A stretch of DNA of 13,369 bases from Candidatus Altarchaeales archaeon (GTDB lineage: Archaea; Altiarchaeota; Altiarchaeia; IMC4; QMZM01): positions 1 to 13,369 of the forward strand of contig QMZJ01000017.1 in the NCBI GenBank assembly GCA_003663115.1. Direction: 5' to 3'. Of this stretch, positions 1 to 7,822 are shown one piece after another. The notes under the pieces were generated by a model, which saw only the letters and a program-made list of their open reading frames with translations, made no database searches and was not told the origin of the DNA. Position numbers and translations under genes: made by a program. Position 1 is the first letter of the stretch. Every line of letters starts with the position of its first letter.

Positions 1-3000
1 GTACATGAGGGACAGGGTTTACAGGGCCCTCCGCAGTCTATGCCTTCCTCACACGCACCATCATGACAGTTCTGGATTCCATCGAAACAGCTCGGCATTG
101 GCTTTGCCCCGTAACTACCACCGTGACCCCTACTGCTTTTGCTACTGCCCCCACCACCATACTTACATCCGCTCGTATATATCTTACAGTTAATACAACT
201 CAGAGAACCATAATCGTATCCATAACTTTTACACGTCTTTCCCCCGAAGTCACTACCGTCACACTCTTCACCCGCTTTATTAATAACACCATCACCACAA
301 TAGGGTTCCTGCTTTATCGAGAAGGCGCTGAATCCATGGACATTAACCAAGAAATACTCCCCATCGGGTACATTACTAACGTCCGTTACCTTTTCCCAAC
401 TCTCCCGGCAACTCCTTCCAGAAAAGTTCCAATCTGCACACCTGTAAACTCCCAGATAATCCTTATCCTCATATCCGGTCCCGGAATAGCTCAGGTTTAA
501 TGTGGCATTTTCGATCACGTATGAATTATTTATTGCATATACCACCAGGTACCCCGATAGATCCAATCTATCAAAGCCAATTACTCTGTTATTATTCTCT
601 GATAAGTTAACACCCCTCAGCAGGACTATCAGGGAGCTATTAAAGGTCGAGAACTGCAGGTCGTAGGTATAATTGGCTATAGTCAGAGCCACATCACCTA
701 TAGACTGGTTCCAGGCGATCAGGCTTCCGTCAAAGTATGCCCTCAGGGTAACATTCAATCCAGAGTTATTATAACTGATGGATGATGAATTGAACTGCAT
801 TCCCTCTTTGGATATGAAATAATCACTAATGTTTACTTCATTCCCGGCGGAGTCATTAGCAAAGAACGTAACGTTGTGTCTTCCCGTAATATTTGTGATG
901 TAATCTGCGGGCGGATCAAGAACTACTCGGGATGAATCTGGTAGCTCTATAACTGCCCACGTCCTGTTCAGGTGCAAATCGGTTACATTCATAAACAGGG
1001 AGACATTACTCCCGTTAATCACGATCTTTGGGTTTATTGAATATCCAACAATGTTCGGCATTGTCGTATCCACTGTGACAGTAAAATTCTCGGAGGCATA
1101 GACACAATTTGATGAATTATCACAGGCATAGCAGTTCCACAGAATCCGTGAATCACTCAGGTTCTCTCTGATGAAGGTGCTCGAATTCGAGGTTCCAGAT
1201 ATGTTTTTACACTCATCTGCATCCCATACACCAGAATAATCCCAGTACAGGCATATACTGGATAATTGAGCGTTATCTGTCGCATTACAGGTGAAATTTA
1301 CATCCCCACTGGAGAAGGATCCATTGTCCGGGGAGATCAATACCACCGCTGGAGGGGTGGCGTTCACCGTCAGATTCCTTACCTCTGTCTGGTTCCAGTT
1401 TCCGGCGGAGTCGTTCAGCCATACATAGTATGTGTAGAAGCCGTTTGCCACTACCTTGGTTATAACCGTATAACCTCCAGAATAACCGTAACTCTCGGGG
1501 GTTCCATTCCAGTTTAATATCAATGTATCCGGGTTTACCTCTGCGTGACTTACATTAATTATTATGGTACTAAAGTCCGTCTCAACCCCGCTTTCCGGCG
1601 TCGGCGGGAGGAAGCTTACTGTGGGTGGTGTCGTATCCAACCAGGTAATAACTCTTTTCATTACGCTATTTCTATCCTGAGAGTTATCTATCGCCTCAAA
1701 ACCGAATGCAAAGTAAACCACCCTGTAATCACTTGTATTTGCCCTTATCGCACCACACCCATCTCCACTGTAGTTGAAGACACATGTAGAGTTGGCGTCT
1801 GCCGGTGCAATTTCGCTCGGCCAGGCTTGATTATTTGCACCATCCCCCCCAGAAATCCCTATGTTTAATCCATCTCCTATAGGGTCTCCAGCAACGCCTT
1901 CAAGAGAAAAGATGTCAGTATCATCTCGGAGATATTGTGCATGAAGATAATCTGAATAAAATGATGTTCCATTTATATCCCAACCAATATCCTGACCAGA
2001 GATAAACAGGCTGTTACCAGCATCAAGGTAGTTCTGGAGATTGTTCATATCTGTGGGAGTTAGAGTATTAAAGCTTCTATCACCCGTGAACCATATCACT
2101 ATAGAGTAGTTGGAGAGAATTTCAGAGGGGATGGATCCATGGAAGGAGACATTCCAGTAACTGTATCTGTAGCCGTTGTTATTGATGGCATTTTCATAGT
2201 ACTGTTCATAATCAGCTCCTCCATCATCATCCACAAGAAGGATTTCGGTTCCCGATACAAAGCCATCCCATTCAGTAGTGTTTTCGTAGTAGATGGATAG
2301 CCAGTTAATATAAACAGAATCCTCATCACAGGAGGAACAATTGAGGCCGTAATATGCTACATGTGTCTCATTGCTTCCTGACACGTACTTGAAACAATCA
2401 TCTGAGCAGATCCTATAGAGGTTAAGTGAAGTAGTCCTTGGAATGAGGCCCAGAAACTCCCACACATCATCCAAGAAGTTGTAGATGTAGAGCCTGAATT
2501 TCTCTTCCGTTGAGTTCACTGTACTGTTGTGCCTAGCGAAGACGAATAATGAATCCATATTCTCGGACTCGAATGTGAAGGAAACGTTTAACCCGTTGCA
2601 GGATCCAGATGTTGTATTACAGTCTTCATCAAGTCTTATACTGCAGTTATCTATAAGATAAGTGTTAGATAGATTACCCTCTCCGATTTGACCTAAAAAG
2701 ACACTTGTATTGGATGCGACATAACCTCCAAGTTTCTTATCCAAGTCGACAGAGTAGACATAATCCTCTATACCGCAACGCCCGTAGTCGACTTTGAAGT
2801 AGCCATTTCCTTCTGGACCCCAGTTTGCCCCCCAGCTATTCCTAACGATCCAGTACTGACCAGTATCGTTGAAGCCCACTAAAACTACCCCATGGTCGAT
2901 GTTAGGGGGGACACCACCGCAATCAGAGCCATAGCTTAACCAGTCAGTCATGTCCATAGCGACAGAAAGCGGGCCCTCATCCATGAGATATTGTTTAATT

Positions 3001-3920
3001 ATGTCTCTGTTGACTGATACACGCTCATAGTCATCTATACGCCACAATCTTCTATCCCAATCTGGGCATCTATTTGAACAGTCTGAATTACTCGCTTGAT
3101 AGGGAAAACAATCCTCATCAGAGATACCGACCTCCTTGATAAATTCTAGGGCCGATTCGTGCCATCCACCACCACAGTCCCCTGCGCCACTGCAGCTTGA
3201 AACCAGATACTGTTCTGAAAGATCAGGATCAAGGTCCGTATTATTCTGTACAATATTGTATTTTGCCTCAACCGCTCCAACCGCGGAAAACGCCCAGCAA
3301 CTCCCACAAGAGCCTTGATCCCTAACGGGAGTTAACCAATTTTTACCGTCTTTATCCCTCCAATCAAAACTACTGGGGGTTCCTATAGTTTTATCCCCTA
3401 GATTCTTGTTTGTTTCTTTTTTCAGAAATTTCTTATTAAGAGATTTATTGTAAACACTAAAAAGATTCTTCATAGGGGATGCTTTTAATTTCTTTTTTGA
3501 GAGTATAAGCTCCAGAGGCTCTTTTTCTTTTCCATCAGAGAGAATACAAACAGTACATTGGTTTGCCCAAGCACAATCTTTACTTATTTTCTGTTCATAT
3601 CCCTGTTTTCTACAATAACTGAATTCTTTTCCACATTTTCCCTTATAGAAATCCCAAGCATTACAAGAGGAATCATCAGGGAGGACGCAGATACCCTCTT
3701 CTCCCTCTTCGGTTTTAATCTTTTTCCATATATACCCCATTTCCCTGCAGTAAACTGCTGCGGGGTTGGGTAAGCCTATTTCAGGAGTCCTATTAATCTC
3801 TTTGACATTTCCCAGAAGGTACTCATTACTCGGAGAAACCACAACACCGCACAGGGAGATAATAGCTAAGAATGCAAGGAAGAAAATGACAGATCTTCTT
3901 AAGAAAAATCCATTCGACAT
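1..3920 (-). CDS. Giant secreted multidomain papain-family (C1A) cysteine protease, 3' end outside window
   Basis: An uninterrupted reading frame runs from the ATG at 3920-3918 to base 1 with no stop, giving at least 1306 codons. I translated it throughout. Residues 1-30 form a signal peptide. DUF333 lies at about 49-98 (NPAAVYC, then Cys-rich to FYKGKC). A Lys-rich linker follows at 128-178. The C1A protease domain spans about 183-392, with oxyanion Gln202, catalytic Cys208 (QGSCGSCWAF), His343 (DHG) and Asn361 (NSWG), so it should be active. Residues 396-545 are an unassigned, probably beta-rich region. A glutamine-amidotransferase-like domain spans about 559-763 (VDDDG 563-567, then FISGQDIGWD). 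Ig-like repeats cover 766-1035, and a beta region ending in HGFSAFSI reaches 1206. A CGDG...ECDG Cys-rich module spans 1208-1252, a Gly/Ser linker about 1253-1271, and a second Cys-rich motif 1278-1306. About 50 N-x-S/T sequons suggest a glycosylated surface or secreted protein. It follows the 158-aa gene by 31 bases, probably in one transcript. The frame and protease identity are certain; the outer domain borders are approximate. Confidence 0.93.
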   Translation of the reverse strand, partial: MSNGFFLRRSVIFFLAFLAIISLCGVVVSPSNEYLLGNVKEINRTPEIGLPNPAAVYCREMGYIWKKIKTEEGEEGICVLPDDSSCNAWDFYKGKCGKEFSYCRKQGYEQKISKDCAWANQCTVCILSDGKEKEPLELILSKKKLKASPMKNLFSVYNKSLNKKFLKKETNKNLGDKTIGTPSSFDWRDKDGKNWLTPVRDQGSCGSCWAFSAVGAVEAKYNIVQNNTDLDPDLSEQYLVSSCSGAGDCGGGWHESALEFIKEVGISDEDCFPYQASNSDCSNRCPDWDRRLWRIDDYERVSVNRDIIKQYLMDEGPLSVAMDMTDWLSYGSDCGGVPPNIDHGVVLVGFNDTGQYWIVRNSWGANWGPEGNGYFKVDYGRCGIEDYVYSVDLDKKLGGYVASNTSVFLGQIGEGNLSNTYLIDNCSIRLDEDCNTTSGSCNGLNVSFTFESENMDSLFVFARHNSTVNSTEEKFRLYIYNFLDDVWEFLGLIPRTTSLNLYRICSDDCFKYVSGSNETHVAYYGLNCSSCDEDSVYINWLSIYYENTTEWDGFVSGTEILLVDDDGGADYEQYYENAINNNGYRYSYWNVSFHGSIPSEILSNYSIVIWFTGDRSFNTLTPTDMNNLQNYLDAGNSLFISGQDIGWDINGTSFYSDYLHAQYLRDDTDIFSLEGVAGDPIGDGLNIGISGGDGANNQAWPSEIAPADANSTCVFNYSGDGCGAIRANTSDYRVVYFAFGFEAIDNSQDRNSVMKRVITWLDTTPPTVSFLPPTPESGVETDFSTIIINVSHAEVNPDTLILNWNGTPESYGYSGGYTVITKVVANGFYTYYVWLNDSAGNWNQTEVRNLTVNATPPAVVLISPDNGSFSSGDVNFTCNATDNAQLSSICLYWDYSGVWDADECKNISGTSNSSTFIRENLSDSRILWNCYACDNSSNCVYASENFTVTVDTTMPNIVGYSINPKIVINGSNVSLFMNVTDLHLNRTWAVIELPDSSRVVLDPPADYITNITGRHNVTFFANDSAGNEVNISDYFISKEGMQFNSSSISYNNSGLNVTLRAYFDGSLIAWNQSIGDVALTIANYTYDLQFSTFNSSLIVLLRGVNLSENNNRVIGFDRLDLSGYLVVYAINNSYVIENATLNLSYSGTGYEDKDYLGVYRCADWNFSGRSCRESWEKVTDVSNVPDGEYFLVNVHGFSAFSIKQEPYCGDGVINKAGEECDGSDFGGKTCKSYGYDYGSLSCINCKIYTSGCKYGGGGSSKSSRGHGGSYGAKPMPSCFDGIQNCHDGACEEGIDCGGPCKPCPSC

Positions 3921-3951
3921 AAATGGTATTGTGAAAACGGGAATAAATATG

Positions 3952-4428
3952 TTAGAGCAGATCCCTGATGAAATAGAAGATCAGAACCAAGACGATTATG
4001 AATCCAATTATCGTCCCATCGTTGGTTGTGAAGGAGATTGCCCTTCCAATAATTCCCGGCTCTTGAACTACCGTGGTTGGGGGTTCAAGTTTTCTGATGG
4101 TTGTTGTTGTCTCTGTTGTAAAATCCAGATCCAGCATCATAACGCTCTCGGGGATGAAGGTCACTACCTGAATGGCTCTTGAGTTGCCAATATAGAAATC
4201 TATTGGAGTGTATCTACTCTCGTTTGTGGTTATAAGGATCCCATAAGTCCCTTCCTCAGTTGTGGTACAGTTTCCAACCTCAACATCCACGATCTTTGCG
4301 ACTATTACCGTTCCGACGGGAGCGGGCCTTCCATCTATCGTTGCATCCCCGTAAACGAGCATGTGAGATGCCGCCGCCTCTTGAATTACCAAGATTACGA
4401 ACAATAGCGCAAAATTCCTGATTTTCAT
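3952..4428 (-). CDS. Small secreted protein with C-terminal membrane anchor, upstream of the protease
   Basis: 158 residues. A signal peptide spans about 1-20 (hydrophobic, with Ala-Ala-Ala-Ser near the cleavage site). Residues 23-103 look like a compact beta-sandwich: GDATIDGRPAPVGT at 27-40, then a Gly-Thr-Tyr-Gly turn at 60-63. This resembles a domain seen in archaeal surface proteins, but I cannot name the family. A Thr-rich linker (104-110) and Pro-rich stretch precede a transmembrane segment at about 138-154, and the tail IRDLL is cytoplasmic. Sequons lie at N53 and N69. The product should sit on the outer face of the cytoplasmic membrane. Its stop lies 31 bases before the protease start, so the two are probably co-transcribed. 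It may anchor, present or regulate the protease; that is inferred from position only. Confidence 0.75.
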   Translation of the reverse strand: MKIRNFALLFVILVIQEAAASHMLVYGDATIDGRPAPVGTVIVAKIVDVEVGNCTTTEEGTYGILITTNESRYTPIDFYIGNSRAIQVVTFIPESVMMLDLDFTTETTTTIRKLEPPTTVVQEPGIIGRAISFTTNDGTIIGFIIVLVLIFYFIRDLL

Positions 4429-4456
4429 ATCATCAAATATATCTGTGATTGGAGGG

Positions 4457-4463
4457 ATAAAAA
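4457..4463 (-). promoter_or_regulatory. Possible box A ahead of the 158-aa gene and protease
   Basis: The minus strand reads TTTTTAT, about 30 bases before the ATG at 4428, a spacing that would give an almost leaderless transcript. No convincing Shine-Dalgarno site precedes that ATG, which agrees with leaderless initiation. The element is short and imperfect. The rest of the 206-base gap 4429-4634 shows no gene I can support. Confidence 0.3.
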
Positions 4464-4634
4464 CGTCCTAAAGCGGGTATCGGGACATGTCTATTTTTGC
4501 GTAATGAGGAGTGGCTTCCTGCAGAAAATTCAACTACCTTTCCCGTCTTGTATGACCTCACTGCCGCTAATGGAATTAGACCAGGGCATTATCACCCAAC
4601 CCTTAGCACTTGTCAACACCGGAAATATAGATTT

Positions 4635-5387
4635 TTAATCTCGATGAAAACTCCTTGCAACGAAGCAGGCAATTCCTGGTGCTATCAATAGAATCGCTAT
4701 TAATGCCGTTAGAGAACCGAACTCTGGTACTGGTTGACCTCCCACTCTCTTAACTATTACTTCTATATCTATCTCCCCGCTGTCAATACAGCAACAGCAA
4801 CCATTACAAGTGCTTCCTCCAGCAAATTTTATCACTCCAGTATCTTTATCTATATCGCAATAAACATCTCTTCCCCTGGTGTCGTTGTTTACCGAATTTT
4901 TAACTATTGATGTAATCTTCCACCCGGAATCGGGATTAACAACAACCTCTCCTTTTACGTAACCATTCCCTCCACAGGAACAATCAGCTTTTGAAGCCCC
5001 CCTAATTAAAATCCTGTAAGTACTATCATCAACATATTTTCTTTCCACAACCCAAGGACCCTTTCTTATAGCTCCATCTTTTTCATATAGATCTCCCCAA
5101 TAGCCATAGGCTCCGCATCCTCCAACCTCTGAAGAACAACACTCCCTGCCATGATATTCAGTATATAGATTATCTGAAGAACCATTTAATTTTGCATAAT
5201 AGGTTTTACCAATTTCGCCTGGTGTTGAAGAAAATGGGTAAAATGCATTGCAGTGAGCTGTATCGAATCTCGCAGAAACATCCCATGTCTGTGCCGATAC
5301 AGAAACGATTTCCAGCTGCAGTAACAATATCAGAGATAACAAAAAAGTCACAATGGTCCCATAAAACATTCTTTTATTTGTTTTCAT
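4635..5387 (-). CDS. Secreted Cys-rich protein with VPEF-type C-terminal sorting tail
   Basis: 250 residues; no known domain recognised. An N-terminal signal peptide (about 1-33, ending SVSA-Q) leads into an ectodomain with 12 cysteines: 46, 83, 84, 91, 136, 138, 177, 194 and an unbroken CCCC at 197-200. The C-terminus has VPEFG at 220-224, a hydrophobic segment at about 226-244, and a short basic tail (ARSFHRD). This tripartite layout matches PEF-CTERM/VPEF signals that archaeosortases are thought to process. Two sequons (N68, N168) are present. The start is well set: a Shine-Dalgarno GAGGTGG ends 6 bases before the ATG and a box A lies further upstream. The gene is monocistronic or leads the surface-protein block; 206 bases separate it from the next gene. 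Function unknown; the even cysteine count fits disulfides or metal binding. Confidence 0.8.
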   Translation of the reverse strand: MKTNKRMFYGTIVTFLLSLILLLQLEIVSVSAQTWDVSARFDTAHCNAFYPFSSTPGEIGKTYYAKLNGSSDNLYTEYHGRECCSSEVGGCGAYGYWGDLYEKDGAIRKGPWVVERKYVDDSTYRILIRGASKADCSCGGNGYVKGEVVVNPDSGWKITSIVKNSVNNDTRGRDVYCDIDKDTGVIKFAGGSTCNGCCCCIDSGEIDIEVIVKRVGGQPVPEFGSLTALIAILLIAPGIACFVARSFHRD

Positions 5388-5393
5388 CTACAA

Positions 5394-5400
5394 CCACCTC
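5394..5400 (-). promoter_or_regulatory. Strong Shine-Dalgarno site for the Cys-rich surface protein
   Basis: On the minus strand this reads GAGGTGG, matching most of the archaeal anti-SD complement (GGAGGTGAT), with 6 bases to the ATG at 5387. It is clearer than the sites before most other genes here and fixes the start. Confidence 0.7.
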
Positions 5401-5444
5401 ATTGACAATGTATAGTAAAACAGTCTTAATTATATCATATTGAA

Positions 5445-5452
5445 TATTTAAA
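5445..5452 (-). promoter_or_regulatory. Archaeal box A (TATA) promoter for the Cys-rich surface protein
   Basis: The minus strand reads TTTAAATA, a full match to the archaeal TATA consensus TTTAWATA. Transcription would start about 25 bases downstream, near 5420, giving a leader of about 33 bases that includes the Shine-Dalgarno site. The flanking region is very A+T-rich, so neighbouring T/A tracts could also serve. Confidence 0.5.
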
Positions 5453-5536
5453 AAGTAAAATTAGGATAAATTTCAATTAATATGAGATTTTTGCGTATAT
5501 TATTTAGAATATTTCGTTCCAGATGACGATCCAGAA

Positions 5537-5544
5537 TTTTTTAA
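5537..5544 (+). promoter_or_regulatory. Possible box A for the UDP-sugar / ligase operon
   Basis: TTTTTTAA lies 32-39 bases before the ATG at 5576. With the usual 25-base spacing, transcription would start within about ten bases of the ATG. No Shine-Dalgarno motif is visible before 5576, which fits a leaderless or nearly leaderless first gene. It shares the 188-base divergent region with the promoter of the Cys-rich surface protein. Confidence 0.35.
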
Positions 5545-5575
5545 CCTCGCAATCCTAAATTCAACCACAGTAAAA

Positions 5576-6853
5576 ATGGACATATCGGTAATCGGAGCCG
5601 GGTACGTTGGTCTGATAACCGCTGCTGGTTTGTCTGAAAAAGGTCACAATGTCACATGCGTTGATATACAGAAGGAGAGGGTAGAACTGATAAATTCGGG
5701 GAGGGCCCCCCTGTTTGAGGAGGGATTAGAGGAGATACTAAAGAGGAACGTGGGAGAAAATCTGAGAGCGACCACCGATCTGGAGAATATCCTCAACACC
5801 GATGTAACCTTTATCTGCGTTCAAACGCCCGCCGATTTCGATGGAGCTGTAGACCTGAGATACATAAAAAAGGCAGTGAGTGATATGGGAAAAATTCTAA
5901 GAAAGAAGGATTCGTACCATGTCGTGGTTGTAAAGAGCACGGTCCCCCCGGGCACTACGGAGGAGATATTAATACCTTTACTCGAAAAAAATTCGGGGAA
6001 AATTGCCGGGAAGGATCTCGGGGTTGTTATGTCCCCCGAGTTTCTGAGGGAGGGCCTGGCTATGAGGGACTTCTTAAACCCGGACAGGATAGTTATTGGA
6101 ACCTATGACAAAAGAGCCGTAAAGATCGTAAAGAGGATATACAATGCTAACTGTCCAGTTTTTGAAACAACCCCCAAAACGGCCGAGATGATTAAGTATG
6201 CGTCCAACATTTTTCTGGCGACCAAGATCTCTTTTATTAACGACATAGGGAACATATGCAAGAAATTGGGTATCGATGTATACGAGGTTGCGGAGGGATT
6301 AAGCCTTGATCACAGAATAAACCCCCATTCAATGAGAGCCGGTCTGGGTTGGGGGGGTTCGTGTTTTCCCAAGGATATCAGGGGGTTGGTTCATAAGTCC
6401 AGAGAGCTCGGGTACGAGCCGAAGCTGGTAGATGCGGTAATCCAGATAAATGAGGAACAACCAAAGATCATGGTGAGACTGGGAAAGAACAAACTCGGCT
6501 CCTTGGAAAATAAGAAGGCAGTTGTCCTTGGATTGGCCTTTAAGGGGAACACGGATGATGTGAGGGATAGTCAGGCATTTCCAGTTATAGAGCTCCTGCT
6601 GAGGGAGGGCGCTGAGGTAACAGCATACGATCCAAAGGCTATGGAAAACGCAAAGAAGGTTCTGAACAATAGGGTAAGGTTCGCCGATAGCGCCGAAAAA
6701 GCCCTGAAGGATGCCGATATCGCATTTATAACAACCGACTGGGATGAGTTTAAAAATATTAGCTTCGATGGGATGAAACGGAAGATTGTTATAGATGGGA
6801 GAAATATACTGAGAGACAGGAGGGATATAGACTACGAGGGCCTGTGCTGGTAA
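5576..6853 (+). CDS. ugd: UDP-glucose 6-dehydrogenase
   Basis: 425 residues, the normal length for the UDP-glucose/GDP-mannose dehydrogenase family. The cytoplasmic enzyme oxidises UDP-glucose to UDP-glucuronate with two NAD+. The N-terminal Rossmann domain has the NAD loop GAGYVG at 7-12 and STVPPGT at 121-127. PEFLREG (154-160) and MIKYASNIFLATKISFIN (205-222, Lys207 and Asn211) line the active site. The catalytic nucleophile is Cys263 in GWGGSCFPKD (258-267). A C-terminal UDP-binding domain contains GLAFKGNTDDVRDS. The LDHRINPHSM region before the Cys motif favours UDP-glucose over UDP-ManNAc/UDP-GlcNAc as substrate, but assigning substrate by sequence in this family is not certain. It is the first gene of a tight run; the next start lies 2 bases after its stop. 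The two products together make UDP-GlcA and UDP-GalA. Confidence 0.92.
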   Translation: MDISVIGAGYVGLITAAGLSEKGHNVTCVDIQKERVELINSGRAPLFEEGLEEILKRNVGENLRATTDLENILNTDVTFICVQTPADFDGAVDLRYIKKAVSDMGKILRKKDSYHVVVVKSTVPPGTTEEILIPLLEKNSGKIAGKDLGVVMSPEFLREGLAMRDFLNPDRIVIGTYDKRAVKIVKRIYNANCPVFETTPKTAEMIKYASNIFLATKISFINDIGNICKKLGIDVYEVAEGLSLDHRINPHSMRAGLGWGGSCFPKDIRGLVHKSRELGYEPKLVDAVIQINEEQPKIMVRLGKNKLGSLENKKAVVLGLAFKGNTDDVRDSQAFPVIELLLREGAEVTAYDPKAMENAKKVLNNRVRFADSAEKALKDADIAFITTDWDEFKNISFDGMKRKIVIDGRNILRDRRDIDYEGLCW

Positions 6854-6855
6854 AA

Positions 6856-7812
6856 ATGTCCAGAATTCTGATAACCGGGGGGGCGGGATTTATAGGTTCC
6901 CACCTCTGTGAGAGGCTCCTTAGGAGGGGGAATCAGGTATTTTGCATTGATGATCTGAATGACTCCTATTCCCCAGATATAAAGAGAAAAAATCTGGGAA
7001 GGTGCATGCAAAACAAAAATTTTATGTTCTATAAAGAAGACATCCTGAACAAAAGGAAAATGGAAGAGATAATAAAGAAAGAGGAGATCGAGAAGATAGT
7101 TCATCTCGCAGCAAGGGCCGGCGTAAGACCATCCATCAAACAACCTCTTTTATATTCCGAGGTAAATGTCCGGGGAACCCTGAACCTCCTGGAAATAACA
7201 AAAGATAGTGGGGTTGAACACTTCATCTTTGGCTCCTCCTCGTCGGTCTATGGAATAAATTCAAGGATTCCGTTCTCGGAGGACGATAGATTAGATAAGC
7301 CAATCTCCCCGTATGCGGTATCAAAGATCGCCGGGGAATTATTCTGTTTCAACTATAGCCACCTCTATGGAATCCCGATAACCTGTCTAAGGTTCTTCAC
7401 GGTATATGGGCCGAGACAGAGACCCGAGATGGCCATCCATAAGTTTACAAGGTTAATAGATAATGGAAGAGAAATTCCGATGTACGGCGATGGCACAACG
7501 AAGAGGGATTATACCTATATTACGGATATAATTGATGGAATTATCTCATCCCTGGAGAAGAGATTTAAATTCGAGATATTCAATCTGGGCAGCTCTAAAC
7601 CCGTTGAACTAAGGTATCTGATCTCATTGATAGAGAAGAGCCTCGGTAAAAAAGCGGATATAAAACGGCTTCCCGAACGGCCCGGGGATGTCCCCATAAC
7701 CTGTGCCGATATCTCCAAATCCAGAAAGATTCTCAATTATGATCCAAAGGTTTCTATAGAGGAGGGCATCAGAAGGTTTACGGAATGGTTCAGATCCGGA
7801 GGGGAAAATTAA
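6856..7812 (+). CDS. UDP-glucuronate 4-epimerase-like SDR protein (NAD-dependent sugar epimerase)
   Basis: 318 residues from the ATG at 6856. Extended short-chain dehydrogenase: NAD-binding TGGAGFIG at 7-14, HLAARAGVRPSI at 83-94, catalytic Ser in the SSSSVYG segment at 127-133, and the YxxxK pair Tyr153/Lys157 (SPYAVSK). RFFTVYGPRQRPEMAI and GDGTTKRDYTYI are typical of UDP-glucuronate 4-epimerases (CapI/LspL type), closer to these than to GalE. The expected reaction is UDP-GlcA to UDP-GalA, directly after Ugd in the pathway. Other NDP-sugar epimerase roles remain possible. I chose ATG 6856 over the in-frame GTG at 6844, which would overlap ugd and add MLVK before the usual family start MSRILITGG. 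Confidence 0.85.
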   Translation: MSRILITGGAGFIGSHLCERLLRRGNQVFCIDDLNDSYSPDIKRKNLGRCMQNKNFMFYKEDILNKRKMEEIIKKEEIEKIVHLAARAGVRPSIKQPLLYSEVNVRGTLNLLEITKDSGVEHFIFGSSSSVYGINSRIPFSEDDRLDKPISPYAVSKIAGELFCFNYSHLYGIPITCLRFFTVYGPRQRPEMAIHKFTRLIDNGREIPMYGDGTTKRDYTYITDIIDGIISSLEKRFKFEIFNLGSSKPVELRYLISLIEKSLGKKADIKRLPERPGDVPITCADISKSRKILNYDPKVSIEEGIRRFTEWFRSGGEN

Positions 7813-7822
7813 TGCATGCAAG

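Noticed and set aside
63..500. 145-residue plus-strand open frame, and other plus-strand frames at 1266-1517, 1545-1868, 3136-3318, 3558-3773 and 3766-4182
   Set aside because: They lie opposite the protease and the 158-aa gene, have low-complexity or family-less translations, and the minus-strand frame is continuous with clear domains.
4497..4691. 64-residue plus-strand open frame in the gap between the two surface genes
   Set aside because: No ribosome site, no recognisable content, and it runs antisense into the 3' end of the Cys-rich protein gene.
6340..6362. G-rich run (GGGTTGGGGGGG) as a possible quadruplex
   Set aside because: It encodes the conserved Gly-Trp-Gly-Gly of the Ugd active site, so coding constraint explains it.
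6844..6855. GTG start for the epimerase overlapping the end of ugd
   Set aside because: ATG 6856 gives the standard SDR start two bases after the ugd stop; the GTG adds four residues unlike the family and has no well-placed ribosome site.
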